Assembly: GCA_021807445.1 (NCBI GenBank)
Contig: JAKBCY010000005.1
Coordinates: forward strand, 1-34,359
Source: Pseudomonadota bacterium
Lineage (GTDB): Bacteria; Pseudomonadota; Gammaproteobacteria; Burkholderiales; Burkholderiaceae_C
DNA length: 34,359 nt
Reading direction: 5' to 3'
Of the stretch, positions 25,610 through 34,199 are shown in pieces (within the stretch, counting starts at the first letter, position 1; each line of letters begins with the position of its first letter). The translations under genes and the position numbers were made by a program. The notes beneath the pieces are model-generated. The model did not search any database, was not told the origin of the DNA, and saw only the letters and a list, made by a program, of their open reading frames with translations.

Positions 25610-28192
25610 ATGAGCAAGACTTTAATCATCGCTGAGAAGCCCAGTGTCGCGCAGGACATCGTGCGTGCGCTCACGCCCACAGCAGGTAAGTTCGAGAAGC
25701 ACGACGAGCATTTCGAAAGTGATTCCTACCTTGTCACCTCCGCCGTGGGACACTTGGTAGAAATTGGCGCACCCGACGCCTTTGAGGTCAAGCGTGGCAA
25801 ATGGAGCTTTGCCCATTTGCCTGTGGTTCCAACGCACTTTGACCTCAAACCCATCGAGAAGACCCGATCGCGTCTTTCGGCCATTGCCAAGCTGCTGAAG
25901 CGCAAGGACGTCACTTCCGTTGTCAACGCCTGCGACGCAGGGCGAGAGGGTGAGCTGATTTTCCGCCTGATCCAGCAATACGCCAGCGCCAAGCAGCCGG
26001 TGCAGCGGCTGTGGTTGCAGTCGATGACACCGCAGGCCATTCGCGACGGCTTTGCCCATCTGCGCAGTGATGCCGAGATGCAGCCCCTTGCAGCGGCAGC
26101 CCGCTGTCGCAGCGAGGCCGATTGGTTGGTTGGGATCAACGGCACTCGTGCCATGACCGCCTTCAACTCGCGTGACGGAGGTTTTTTCCTAACCCCGGTG
26201 GGTCGGGTGCAGACGCCGACGTTGTCGGTGGTGGTGGCGCGCGAGGAGCAGATCCGTCGTCATATTGCGCGGCCGTATTTTGAGGTGCAGGCACAGTTCC
26301 GCGCGGATGCCGGCGGCTACGTGGGTAAGTGGTTCGATCCAGCGTTCAAAAAAGATGTCAATGATGCTGATCGACGGGCAGACCGAATCTGGGATCGCGC
26401 GCAAGCCGAAGCCATTGTGGCCGCATGTGCGGGCAAGACAGCCACGGTGCATGATGAGTCGAAACCTGCGACACAGATCTCTCCCGCCCTGTTTGATCTC
26501 ACCACCCTGCAGCGCGAGGCCAACTCGCGCTTCGGTTTCTCAGCAAAGATGACGCTGGCGTTAGCACAATCGCTATACGAGAAGCACAAGGCACTGACCT
26601 ATCCGCGTACCGATTCGCGGCATTTACCTGAAGACTACGTGGCCGTGGCACGCGACACTCTCAATGTGTTGGGGCAGGGTGAAGGCGCAGCGGCGCCGTT
26701 GGCTGGTTACGCCCAAACCGCTCTGGAGCGCGGTTACGTGAAACCCACCAAGCGGGTCTTTGACAACGCGAAGGTTTCGGACCATTTCGCGATCATTCCA
26801 ACCAACCACGTGCCCAAGGCGCTCAGTGAGGCCGAAGCCAAGTTGTACGACATGGTGGCACGCCGCTTCCTGGCAGTGTTCTACCCGGCGGCTGAATTTC
26901 TCGTCACCACCCGCTTGAGCCGTATTGACACTCACCAGTTCCGTACCGAGGGGCGCATCCTCGTTGTTCCCGGTTGGCTGGAAATCTACGGTCGAGCCCA
27001 GCAGGGCGACGACGCCAATCTTCCGTTGGTTCAGCCTCAAGAGGCGGTCTTGGCCGAGAGCGTTGATCTGTTGGAAAACAAGACCAAGCCGCCAGCACGC
27101 TATACCGAAGCGACACTGCTGAGTGCGATGGAAAACGCCGGCAAGATGGTCGACGACGAAGACTATGCCGAGGCGATGGCCGGCAAGGGTCTTGGCACTC
27201 CAGCCACCCGTTCAAGCATTATCGAAGGGCTGCTGGCCGAACAGTACATGCTGCGCGAAGGTCGCGAACTGGTTCCTACGGCGAAGGCCTTTCAGCTCAT
27301 GACTCTATTGCGCGGCTTGGGCGTGGAAGAACTCACCAAGCCTGAGTTGACGGGGGAGTGGGAGCACAAGCTGGCCCAGATGGAACGTGGGCAGATGGAG
27401 CGCGACGCTTTCATGCACGAGATTGCGGCCATGACAGAGGCCATTGTCAAGCGCGCAAAGGAATTCAACCGCGATAGCGTCCCCGGGGACTATGCCACGC
27501 TTGATACGCCATGTCCGAATTGCGGCGGTGTCGTAAAGGAAAATTACCATCGCTACGCCTGTACGCAATGCGATTTTTCGATCGGCAAGCATCCCGGCGG
27601 CAGGAGTTTCGAGCGAACCGAAGTGGAACAGCTGCTGCGTGACAAGCATATTGGGCCGCTGACCGGATTTCGCAGCAAGATGGGACGTCCATTCTCGGCC
27701 GAGCTTCGACTTGTCCGTGAAGGCAGCGAGGCGGCTCAGGGCCAATGGAAATTGGAGTTCGACTTCGGCCAGCCCACCAGTGGCGAGGGTGCAGAGGCCC
27801 CGGATTTTACTGGTCAGGAGCCGCTCGGTGTCTGTCCCAAGTGCAGTGGCGCCGTGTACGACGGCGGCAGCGTCTATGTGTGCGAACACAGCGTGGGCCC
27901 AAACCCCACCTGCGACTTTCGCACCGGCAAGATCATCTTGCAGCAGCCCATTGATGCCATGCAATTGCGCAAGCTGCTGGCCGAGGGCCGCACCGATTTG
28001 CTCGACGGTTTTGTCTCGGCGCGAACCAAGCGCAAATTCAAGGCCTATCTCGTACGTCAACCTGACGGAAAGGTGGGTTTCGAGTTTGCCCCGCGCCCGG
28101 GAGCCGCTGCGAAGTCAGGTGCGCCGGCTGCCAAGAGCGCAGCGCGCAAGACCGTGTCGCGGAAGGCGCCGCAGCGCAAGGCGGCGGGTTGA
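25610..28192 (+). CDS. topB: DNA topoisomerase III
   Basis: The product is 860 aa, a type IA topoisomerase that decatenates DNA with single-strand passage. The TOPRIM motif has E9 in IIAEKPSVAQ and DAGREGE (109-115), and the active tyrosine is Y331 in LTYPRTDSRHLP. Two C-terminal zinc motifs are present: CPNC...CTQC (C635, C638, C651, C654) and CPKC...CEH...C (C742, C745, C758, C768). A Lys/Ala-rich tail follows (about 833-860). It is longer than E. coli TopB (653 aa) because of the zinc and tail region. The Shine-Dalgarno sequence is weak. Confidence 0.97.
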   Translation: MSKTLIIAEKPSVAQDIVRALTPTAGKFEKHDEHFESDSYLVTSAVGHLVEIGAPDAFEVKRGKWSFAHLPVVPTHFDLKPIEKTRSRLSAIAKLLKRKDVTSVVNACDAGREGELIFRLIQQYASAKQPVQRLWLQSMTPQAIRDGFAHLRSDAEMQPLAAAARCRSEADWLVGINGTRAMTAFNSRDGGFFLTPVGRVQTPTLSVVVAREEQIRRHIARPYFEVQAQFRADAGGYVGKWFDPAFKKDVNDADRRADRIWDRAQAEAIVAACAGKTATVHDESKPATQISPALFDLTTLQREANSRFGFSAKMTLALAQSLYEKHKALTYPRTDSRHLPEDYVAVARDTLNVLGQGEGAAAPLAGYAQTALERGYVKPTKRVFDNAKVSDHFAIIPTNHVPKALSEAEAKLYDMVARRFLAVFYPAAEFLVTTRLSRIDTHQFRTEGRILVVPGWLEIYGRAQQGDDANLPLVQPQEAVLAESVDLLENKTKPPARYTEATLLSAMENAGKMVDDEDYAEAMAGKGLGTPATRSSIIEGLLAEQYMLREGRELVPTAKAFQLMTLLRGLGVEELTKPELTGEWEHKLAQMERGQMERDAFMHEIAAMTEAIVKRAKEFNRDSVPGDYATLDTPCPNCGGVVKENYHRYACTQCDFSIGKHPGGRSFERTEVEQLLRDKHIGPLTGFRSKMGRPFSAELRLVREGSEAAQGQWKLEFDFGQPTSGEGAEAPDFTGQEPLGVCPKCSGAVYDGGSVYVCEHSVGPNPTCDFRTGKIILQQPIDAMQLRKLLAEGRTDLLDGFVSARTKRKFKAYLVRQPDGKVGFEFAPRPGAAAKSGAPAAKSAARKTVSRKAPQRKAAG

Positions 28193-28368
28193 GGCTTGGC
28201 GAGCCCGAGTCGCCGTCTGGCTGGCTTTCAGCGTTGCGGTGTTGAGTCCTCTGCAGGTTGAGCAAGGGCTATGACTCTTGATCCGGTGTGGCAAGGGGAG
28301 TGACTGAGAGACGGGATCTTGAGCTGCAGCGCCGTTCCGAAACGCCCGCCTCGCCTGGCTTGCAAGCC

Positions 28369-30006
28369 TCAGTTTGGGGGTTCAGCCTCTGCAAGCTGAA
28401 CGCGTGCGACGAGTCCAGGCGTGTTGCCGGTGCCGCATGCCGGGTTGTCCGCCAACTCCACCGTGGCCCCATGCTGTCGGGCAATTTCCTGGACGATGGA
28501 CAGTCCCAGCCCGCTACCGTCGTGTCCGGTCCCCAGCACGCGATAAAACGGCCGGAAAACCAGTTCGCGCTCAGAAGCGGCGATGCCCACGCCGGTGTCT
28601 TCGACACTCAGTGTAGATTGCCAATTGGTCCGATCGGTCTGCAGACGAACGGCCACACTGCCACCTGGCGGCGTATAGGCGATGGCGTTATCCAGAAGAT
28701 TTTTGGTCAACTCATGCAGGAGAAGGGCGTGTCCGCGCACCCAAAGTGGCTCCGGCGGCTCCTCAAATTCCAGGTCAAGCCCTTTATCCAAGGCCATCGG
28801 TGCGAGTTCCTGCACTGCGTCGCGCACCGGTTTGCGCAGATCCAACGTGGTGGAGGCGCCATGCGAGGCGACACCTTGGTTCTCGGCACGTGCCAAGGCC
28901 AAGAGTTGGTTGACGAGACGCGTGGTGCGTACGACCGAAAGGCCGATCTGTCGGAGACTTGCCCGCAGCTCATGTGTGTCCGTCTGGCGTGCTGCAAGTT
29001 CGGCCTGCATGCGTAGTCCGGCAAGCGGAGTCTTGAGTTGGTGAGCGGCATCGGCGATAAAACGCTTCTGGGTCTGAATCGATTGCTCGAGGCGTCCCAG
29101 GAGACCATTGATCGAATCCACGAGGGGTGCAATCTCCTCCGGCGCCTCACGTTGATCGATGGGGCTTAGATCGTCTGGTCTTCGCCGGCGGATGCGTGCC
29201 TGCAGCTCATTGAGCGGCACAATGCCTTGGCCTAACCCGAACCACACAAGCAGGATGGAGATGGGCACAATGACAAATTGCGGCAGGATGACGCCCCGCA
29301 CGATATTGCGCGCAAGAGCGGTGCGGCTCGCCAGCCCTTCGGCGACTTGGACCAAGAGCAATCCGGGCCGCTTGCCAACGGCCGCATGAATGCTGTGCAG
29401 CGCGCGCGGAGGCGTCGACCCGATTGGCGATGTCGTCGGTTGCGCCGCTTGGCCAGTGCCTGTTTGCGTCCTGGCGGGGACCCAGCGCCAAGCGATGCGC
29501 AGTTTTTTGCCTCCCACTGTTGCGTCGCGCAGATGCAGTCCGTCGCTCCAAGGCGAGGTTGCGTCCGGGGGCAGTGGAAGGGCCGGGTCACCGCCCAGCA
29601 CTCGACCCGAAGGCGCACGCAGCTGCATCAGGACCGTGTCCCCTCCCGTCAACGCATCGGTGTGCGCCTGGCCAAGAAGCGGTAAGGCAGAGTCAGGGCT
29701 ACGCTGGGCTAGCTCCGCCAAAATGTCGGTGCGTCGCTCCAGGCCTTGGTCAAAGGGTTGGGTGGCGATGGCTTGCGCCACGAGATAGGTGATGCCGATG
29801 GACAGTGGCCACACGAGCAGGAGCGGGACCAGCATCCAGTCGAGGATTTCGCCAAACAACGAGCGCTGGCGTCGCCTGGGCGCAGGCGTCGCAGCCTGCG
29901 CCGACGATGCAGCTTCGATGCCGACCCGATTTATGTCGTCTTCCCCGATCCGTTGATTCGGCTCGGTTGGTAAGTGGGGAGCATCAGACAAGATGCGACA
30001 CGGCAA
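28369..30006 (-). CDS. Sensor histidine kinase, TctE type
   Basis: The product is 545 aa if it starts at TTG 30006. It has two membrane helices (about 57-80 and 238-258) flanking a periplasmic sensor region of about 155 residues. A HAMP-like segment follows, then the H-box FIADAAHQLKTPLAG with H322, the N-box NLLDNAIAY (436-444), G1 DTGVGI (470-475) and G2 GSGLGLSIV (497-505). TctE-type kinases often control tricarboxylate uptake, but no tct transporter gene is nearby. The first ~45 residues look unconserved, so the true start may be farther in. It lies 33 nt downstream of its regulator. Confidence 0.92.
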   Translation of the reverse strand: MPCRILSDAPHLPTEPNQRIGEDDINRVGIEAASSAQAATPAPRRRQRSLFGEILDWMLVPLLLVWPLSIGITYLVAQAIATQPFDQGLERRTDILAELAQRSPDSALPLLGQAHTDALTGGDTVLMQLRAPSGRVLGGDPALPLPPDATSPWSDGLHLRDATVGGKKLRIAWRWVPARTQTGTGQAAQPTTSPIGSTPPRALHSIHAAVGKRPGLLLVQVAEGLASRTALARNIVRGVILPQFVIVPISILLVWFGLGQGIVPLNELQARIRRRRPDDLSPIDQREAPEEIAPLVDSINGLLGRLEQSIQTQKRFIADAAHQLKTPLAGLRMQAELAARQTDTHELRASLRQIGLSVVRTTRLVNQLLALARAENQGVASHGASTTLDLRKPVRDAVQELAPMALDKGLDLEFEEPPEPLWVRGHALLLHELTKNLLDNAIAYTPPGGSVAVRLQTDRTNWQSTLSVEDTGVGIAASERELVFRPFYRVLGTGHDGSGLGLSIVQEIARQHGATVELADNPACGTGNTPGLVARVQLAEAEPPN

Positions 30007-30039
30007 CGCGCGCGGGTTGGGGTGCGCAAAGAAGCGGAC

Positions 30040-30729
30040 TCATGCAGCTTGCTGCGGCTGGCCGGGGACTTTTTCCAGGCAATAGCCCAGACCCCGTACC
30101 GTCGCGATGTGCACTGGACCAACCTCGATCTTCTTGCGCAGGCGGTGGATGTACACCTCAATGGCATTGGTGCTGACCTCCTCCCCCCATACGCAGAGAT
30201 GATCCACAAGTTGATCCTTGCTGACCAGTCGGCCGACTCGTTGTAGCAGCACCTCGAGCAGCGCGAGTTCGCGCGCCGAAAGATCCACGACTTTATCGTC
30301 GAGCATCACCACGCGTCCGGGAAGGTCCACGCTCAACGGGCCATGGCGGATGACGGAGCTGGCGCCACCCATCCCGCGTCGGGTGAGCGCCCGCACACGT
30401 GCCTCCAATTCGGCCAGATCGAACGGTTTGGCCATGTAGTCGTCTGCACCTAGGTCCAGGCCACGGACTTTGTCTTCCACATTGTCCGCTGCAGTGAGGA
30501 TCAGCACAGGCAGAGTGTTGCCGCGGCTGCGCAGGCGCCGAAGCACCTCGAAGCCTGGCAGACGTGGTAGCCCAAGATCAAGGATTAATAGGTCAAACTC
30601 GCTGGTTTGCAAGGCGCTGTCAGCTGAAGCGCCGTCGCCAACCTGGTCCACGGCGTAGTGGCTTGCACGCAGCGAGCGGGTCAGCCCGTCGGCTAGAACC
30701 TGGTCGTCTTCGGCGATCAGGATGCGCAT
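30040..30729 (-). CDS. Response regulator, OmpR/TctD type
   Basis: The product is 229 aa. The receiver domain has D8-D9, the phosphoacceptor D51 (LILDLGLPR), T79 and K101. The winged-helix C-terminal domain contains LSARELALLEVLLQRVGRLV and TNAIEVYIHRLRKKI. The start at ATG 30729 follows GAGGAGACT; 30 additional in-frame codons upstream are not part of the receiver. It precedes the kinase gene on the same strand and is likely co-transcribed. A TAAAAT hexamer at 30781-30776 on this strand is a possible -10 box, but no good -35 was seen. Confidence 0.93.
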   Translation of the reverse strand: MRILIAEDDQVLADGLTRSLRASHYAVDQVGDGASADSALQTSEFDLLILDLGLPRLPGFEVLRRLRSRGNTLPVLILTAADNVEDKVRGLDLGADDYMAKPFDLAELEARVRALTRRGMGGASSVIRHGPLSVDLPGRVVMLDDKVVDLSARELALLEVLLQRVGRLVSKDQLVDHLCVWGEEVSTNAIEVYIHRLRKKIEVGPVHIATVRGLGYCLEKVPGQPQQAA

Positions 30730-31136
30730 CGCAGTCTCCTCGTTGTCATCCAGCATCGCGGGCTGGGTTGCAACGATTTTAGGTAGCAACCGATTGCGGG
30801 CGCCATTTCCCCGTGGCAACGCGTTTTTTCCGCTCGGCGCGCCTCGGGCTGCCTGCGGTTATTTATCCAGCGCATAGAGAGCCAACAAGTGGGAACTGCC
30901 CTCTTGACCCCCTTCTTCTCGGACGGCTTCGCCTCGGTGACACTTCGCGGTGGGCCGGGCTAGAAGGGGATTGCGCGAGCATGGGTTCAATTGGCCGTTG
31001 CGCCACGGCGCTTTCATGATGTCGGTGGCGGAGACCACCAGAAATTGGACGATTATGGAGCAGAGGTGCGTGACCTTTCGCCCGATGTGTTGACGTCCTC
31101 CCTGGCCCCGAAGTGCCCGGTTGGCTCGAAGGAGGG
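30730..31136. other. Non-coding stretch between the response regulator and dacB
   Basis: This stretch of 407 bases between two minus-strand genes probably holds the regulator's promoter. Overlapping open frames occur on both strands (30813-31019 on + and 30863-31207 on -, the latter running into dacB), but neither has a ribosome-binding site or family resemblance. Several short G/C-rich repeats (GGCTTCGCC near 30925) occur. No inverted termini, direct repeats or transposase are visible. It may be a decayed or dispersed repeat; see findings. Confidence 0.4.
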
Positions 31137-32582
31137 TCAGGTGCTGTGCAGCGCCTCGTCCAGCAGCGCTTCAATGGCGCCCCAACCGCCGGCGGCTCGT
31201 GGGTCATTGATCAGCGCCGTCACGGTCAGGCGCTTGCCTGCAGGGGTTTGAACGTAGCCTGCAATGCTCAGGACATTGCGCAAGCTACCGGTCTTGGCGT
31301 GGATCAGCCCGGTTTCGGGACTCTCAGCGAATCGGCGCTTCAGCGTGCCATCCTCGCCCGCCAGGGGCAGCGAGGACACGAATTCAGGCATCACTGGACT
31401 GGTCCATGCGGCGCGCAGCAGGCGGTTGATGTCGCTTGCGGAAATGCGCGCGATGCGCGACAGGCCGCAGCCGTTGTCGAGAACCAGGTCAGGCATCGCG
31501 AGCTGGTGCGTGTCTAGCCACTGCGTGGTGGCCTGCGCGGCTTTGCTGAAATCAGCGGGCATTCCAAGCGTCTGCACCGCAAGTTGCAGGAACACTTGTT
31601 GCGCCATCACATTGTTGCTGTATTTGTTGATGTCGCGCACGATCACGGCCAGCGGTTCGGATTTCCAACGCGTCAGCAGCGTGGCCGTCGATGGAAGGCG
31701 GCCCGATACAACCTGGCCGTTCCACTGGATGCCGACTTGTGCAAAAACCGCAGCCAGGATGGCCTGCGCGAAGCGATCGGCCGACATGGGCGCTGCGATG
31801 TTCCAAGTCTGGTCGCTGCAGGAGGCGGCGTATTGCCCGCCGAAGACCGGTGCGAGCGGATCGGTGAAGCTGGCTTGGAGGCGGTTCTTCCATGCACCGC
31901 AGGCGCCGCCAGTCAGTTGGGGGCGCTGGCTTACCGTGAAGCCAGAAAGAGGCGGCTCCGTGGTAATGCCCACTGAATCGGTTTGTGGCTCGGGCTCGAA
32001 GCCTAGGCGCATTGCACCGAAATTCAGCAAGAACGCGTCGGGCCCGACGTTATATGGAGCCAGAGCGTCGTCATCAAAGACAGCCGGGTCATGCGGGGGC
32101 AGGCCGTAAATGCTGCGGTCGATGAGGACGTTACCGTCAATTTTTTGCAATCCGAGGTCGTGCAACTGCTGGGCCAGGCTCCAAAGGTTGTCGGCCATCA
32201 GATGGGGGTCGCCGCTTCCAACAAAGGCTAGATCTCCGGACAGGATGCCGTCCTCGAGCGGCCCGACGGCGTACACGGGCGTTTCCCAACGAAACGCCGG
32301 CCCGAGCAGGTTGAGCGCCACAAAGGTGGGCACAAGCTTCAGTACCGAGGCTGGATTCATTGCCTGCCCAGCGTTAATGGACAGTTGTGGCCGAGTATCG
32401 TCCAGATCCTGGATGATGAAGCTGCAAGACGTTTCGGGGATGCGAGCCTGATGCAAAGCCGAGGCGATGGAACCCGGCAGGCGTCTGCTGGCCCAGCCCT
32501 GCGCATGCACGTTGAAAGCAATGCCCGCTGCAAGCGGAGCTAAGGCCACGCGGGAGCAAAATTTGCGGCGGCTCGGATTCAT
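31137..32582 (-). CDS. dacB: D-alanyl-D-alanine carboxypeptidase/endopeptidase (PBP4)
   Basis: The product is 481 aa. The serine active site is S79-x-x-K82 (ASVLK), the second motif is S322-N-N (YSNNV) and the third is K430-T-G (HAKTGSL). This is the class C penicillin-binding protein family (peptidase S13), which trims peptidoglycan side chains in the periplasm. The N-terminus reads SRRKFCSRVALAPLAAGIAF with an Ala-x-Ala-like site near A27, resembling a twin-arginine signal as well as a Sec signal. The start at 32582 is not backed by a strong Shine-Dalgarno sequence. The gene lies upstream of the TctD/E-type pair on the same strand, with a 407-nt gap. Confidence 0.93.
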   Translation of the reverse strand: MNPSRRKFCSRVALAPLAAGIAFNVHAQGWASRRLPGSIASALHQARIPETSCSFIIQDLDDTRPQLSINAGQAMNPASVLKLVPTFVALNLLGPAFRWETPVYAVGPLEDGILSGDLAFVGSGDPHLMADNLWSLAQQLHDLGLQKIDGNVLIDRSIYGLPPHDPAVFDDDALAPYNVGPDAFLLNFGAMRLGFEPEPQTDSVGITTEPPLSGFTVSQRPQLTGGACGAWKNRLQASFTDPLAPVFGGQYAASCSDQTWNIAAPMSADRFAQAILAAVFAQVGIQWNGQVVSGRLPSTATLLTRWKSEPLAVIVRDINKYSNNVMAQQVFLQLAVQTLGMPADFSKAAQATTQWLDTHQLAMPDLVLDNGCGLSRIARISASDINRLLRAAWTSPVMPEFVSSLPLAGEDGTLKRRFAESPETGLIHAKTGSLRNVLSIAGYVQTPAGKRLTVTALINDPRAAGGWGAIEALLDEALHST

Positions 32583-32887
32583 GGGCTGTAGGCGTTCGTG
32601 ATGCTTCGGTGACTGCGCAGCATGCTAAGGCAAGTCTGATGCAATCTGGCTTGGGCATCTTCCAGGGGCCACGCCGGACGACGCTGGCGTCTTCGGTGCG
32701 TCCACGAACGTCTGGTGCTGGCCGGTTGAGTCTGGATGCCTCATGCTCGATCCGAAAGATTTCAGCAATTGCGTGACTGCGCGGGACTTTTGCATTGGGG
32801 TAGATTCGGGCCAGCCTCTTGCGAGGCTAAACTCGAGCCGTTACACCGTCAATGCTCCGCCACCTGCCGGGCGTCTTCACCGATCAC
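32583..32887. other. Divergent non-coding gap between dacB and tsaB
   Basis: This stretch of 305 bases should hold the promoters of dacB (-) and tsaB (+). A small perfect stem, AGCCTC (32813-32818) with GAGGCT (32823-32828) and loop TTGC, lies about 60 nt before tsaB. TTGCAT (32790-32795) and TAGATT (32801-32806) resemble promoter hexamers but are not correctly spaced together. No further gene is visible. Confidence 0.45.
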
Positions 32888-33652
32888 ATGCACCCAGCCA
32901 TTCCCGTCCTTGCTTTTGACTGCAGCACCGAGTGGGTGTCCGTGGCGCTTGACCTCGATGCGGCGAGCGTGGTGGCGCGGCGCGAGCCAGGTGGCGCGCG
33001 CGCTTCGCAGCGTTTGTTGCCGCTTGTGCAAGAGGTCCTGGCCGAGGCTGGGATCGGCCTTCACGACCTGGGGCTGATTGGATTTGGAGCGGGACCCGGA
33101 GCGTTCACGGGCCTGCGGGCGGCGTGTGCCGCTGCTCAGGGCTTGGCATTTGGACTCAGCCTACCCGTCGTACCGGTTCATACACTGCTGGCAGTGGCGG
33201 CTTCAGCGGTCACGGACGCGCCCCTCGTGCTTGCGGCTGATGATGCACGCATGGGTGAACTCTATTGGGCCTTAGCTTTGCGAAGCCCCGCAGGCAACGT
33301 GCACTTGCAAGCCGAGGCGCGGGCGGATGCGCCTCCGGCGTTGGCGCAGGCCTGGATCGAACAATTGGGCGAGGTGCCGCGATCGGGTCTTGCCTTGTGC
33401 GGCAACGCTTGGGTCGAACACGGCGCTTCGCTTCGCGCTGTGCTGCCTGCAGCGTGGCATGATGTTTTGGCCTCGGCACTGACGGTTGCGCCTGAGGCCG
33501 CTGCAATTGCTGCCTTGGCGCGTGCCGCGCATGCACGCGGTGAAAGCGTAACTGCTGCGCAAGCACAGCCGATTTATGTGCGCAACAAGGTGGCGCTGAC
33601 CAGCGAGGAACGCTTGAAGGCGCGCGCAGCTGCATTGCAGGCGGCAACGTGA
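32888..33652 (+). CDS. tsaB: tRNA threonylcarbamoyladenosine biosynthesis protein TsaB
   Basis: The product is 254 aa. The ASKHA-type start is VLAFDCSTEWVSVAL (residues 7-21), and the family hallmark GAGPGAFTGLR is at 67-77. TsaB partners with TsaD and TsaE to make the t6A modification at A37 of tRNAs that read ANN codons. I chose ATG 32888; an in-frame ATG at 32852 would add 12 residues that relatives lack, and neither has a clear Shine-Dalgarno sequence. It is 22 nt before rimI, the common pairing. Confidence 0.93.
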   Translation: MHPAIPVLAFDCSTEWVSVALDLDAASVVARREPGGARASQRLLPLVQEVLAEAGIGLHDLGLIGFGAGPGAFTGLRAACAAAQGLAFGLSLPVVPVHTLLAVAASAVTDAPLVLAADDARMGELYWALALRSPAGNVHLQAEARADAPPALAQAWIEQLGEVPRSGLALCGNAWVEHGASLRAVLPAAWHDVLASALTVAPEAAAIAALARAAHARGESVTAAQAQPIYVRNKVALTSEERLKARAAALQAAT

Positions 33653-33674
33653 ACGAGGCAGGAGACACGCGCGC

Positions 33675-34199
33675 ATGAACGCCCGGCTCGAGCCATCGCC
33701 GCAACGGCCCAACGTCGAGCTCCGCGATATGACCGAGGCTGATCTGCAAGGCGTCATGAGCATCGAAACGCGTGCCTATGACTTTCCTTGGAGTCGAGGC
33801 AACTTCGCCGATTCGATCAATCCGCGCTACGTGGTCCAGGTGCTTGCGGCTCCACAGGGTCCCGTTGTCGGGTATTTTGTTGCCATGCCAGGGGTCGAGG
33901 AGATGCACCTCCTCAACATTGCGGTGGATCCAGTCAGGCAGGGGCTGGGCTTGGGGCTGCAATTGCTTGATGCAGTGCTGCTGGCTGCTGTCATGCATGG
34001 TGCGCATCTTTTATGGCTGGAGGTGCGGCCGAGCAACCGTCGTGCGATTCGCCTTTACGAACGCTACGGGTTCCATGCGGTAGCTCAGCGAAGAAATTAC
34101 TACCCAGCCCTTGATGAATATGGCCAGCCGTGCAAGGAGGATGCCATCGTCATGTCGGCACAGGTTGACCAGTTGCGTGAGCGCCGCGGACTGGCATGA
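33675..34199 (+). CDS. rimI: Ribosomal protein S18-alanine N-acetyltransferase
   Basis: The product is 174 aa of the GNAT fold. The acetyl-CoA-binding segment is NIAVDPVRQGLGLGLQLLD (81-99), and the C-terminal LEVRPSNRRAIRLYERYGF (115-133) is diagnostic of RimI, which acetylates the N-terminal alanine of S18. A non-conserved N-terminal extension of about 13 residues precedes VELRDMTEADL. GGCAGGAGACACG lies before the ATG. Its stop overlaps the next start (ATGA). Confidence 0.93.
   Translation: MNARLEPSPQRPNVELRDMTEADLQGVMSIETRAYDFPWSRGNFADSINPRYVVQVLAAPQGPVVGYFVAMPGVEEMHLLNIAVDPVRQGLGLGLQLLDAVLLAAVMHGAHLLWLEVRPSNRRAIRLYERYGFHAVAQRRNYYPALDEYGQPCKEDAIVMSAQVDQLRERRGLA

Noticed and set aside
28357-28368. 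Palindrome GGCTTGCAAGCC as terminator between topB and the kinase
   Set aside because: The stem would be only 4 bp around a TGCA loop, with no T-run; it may be chance or a protein site.
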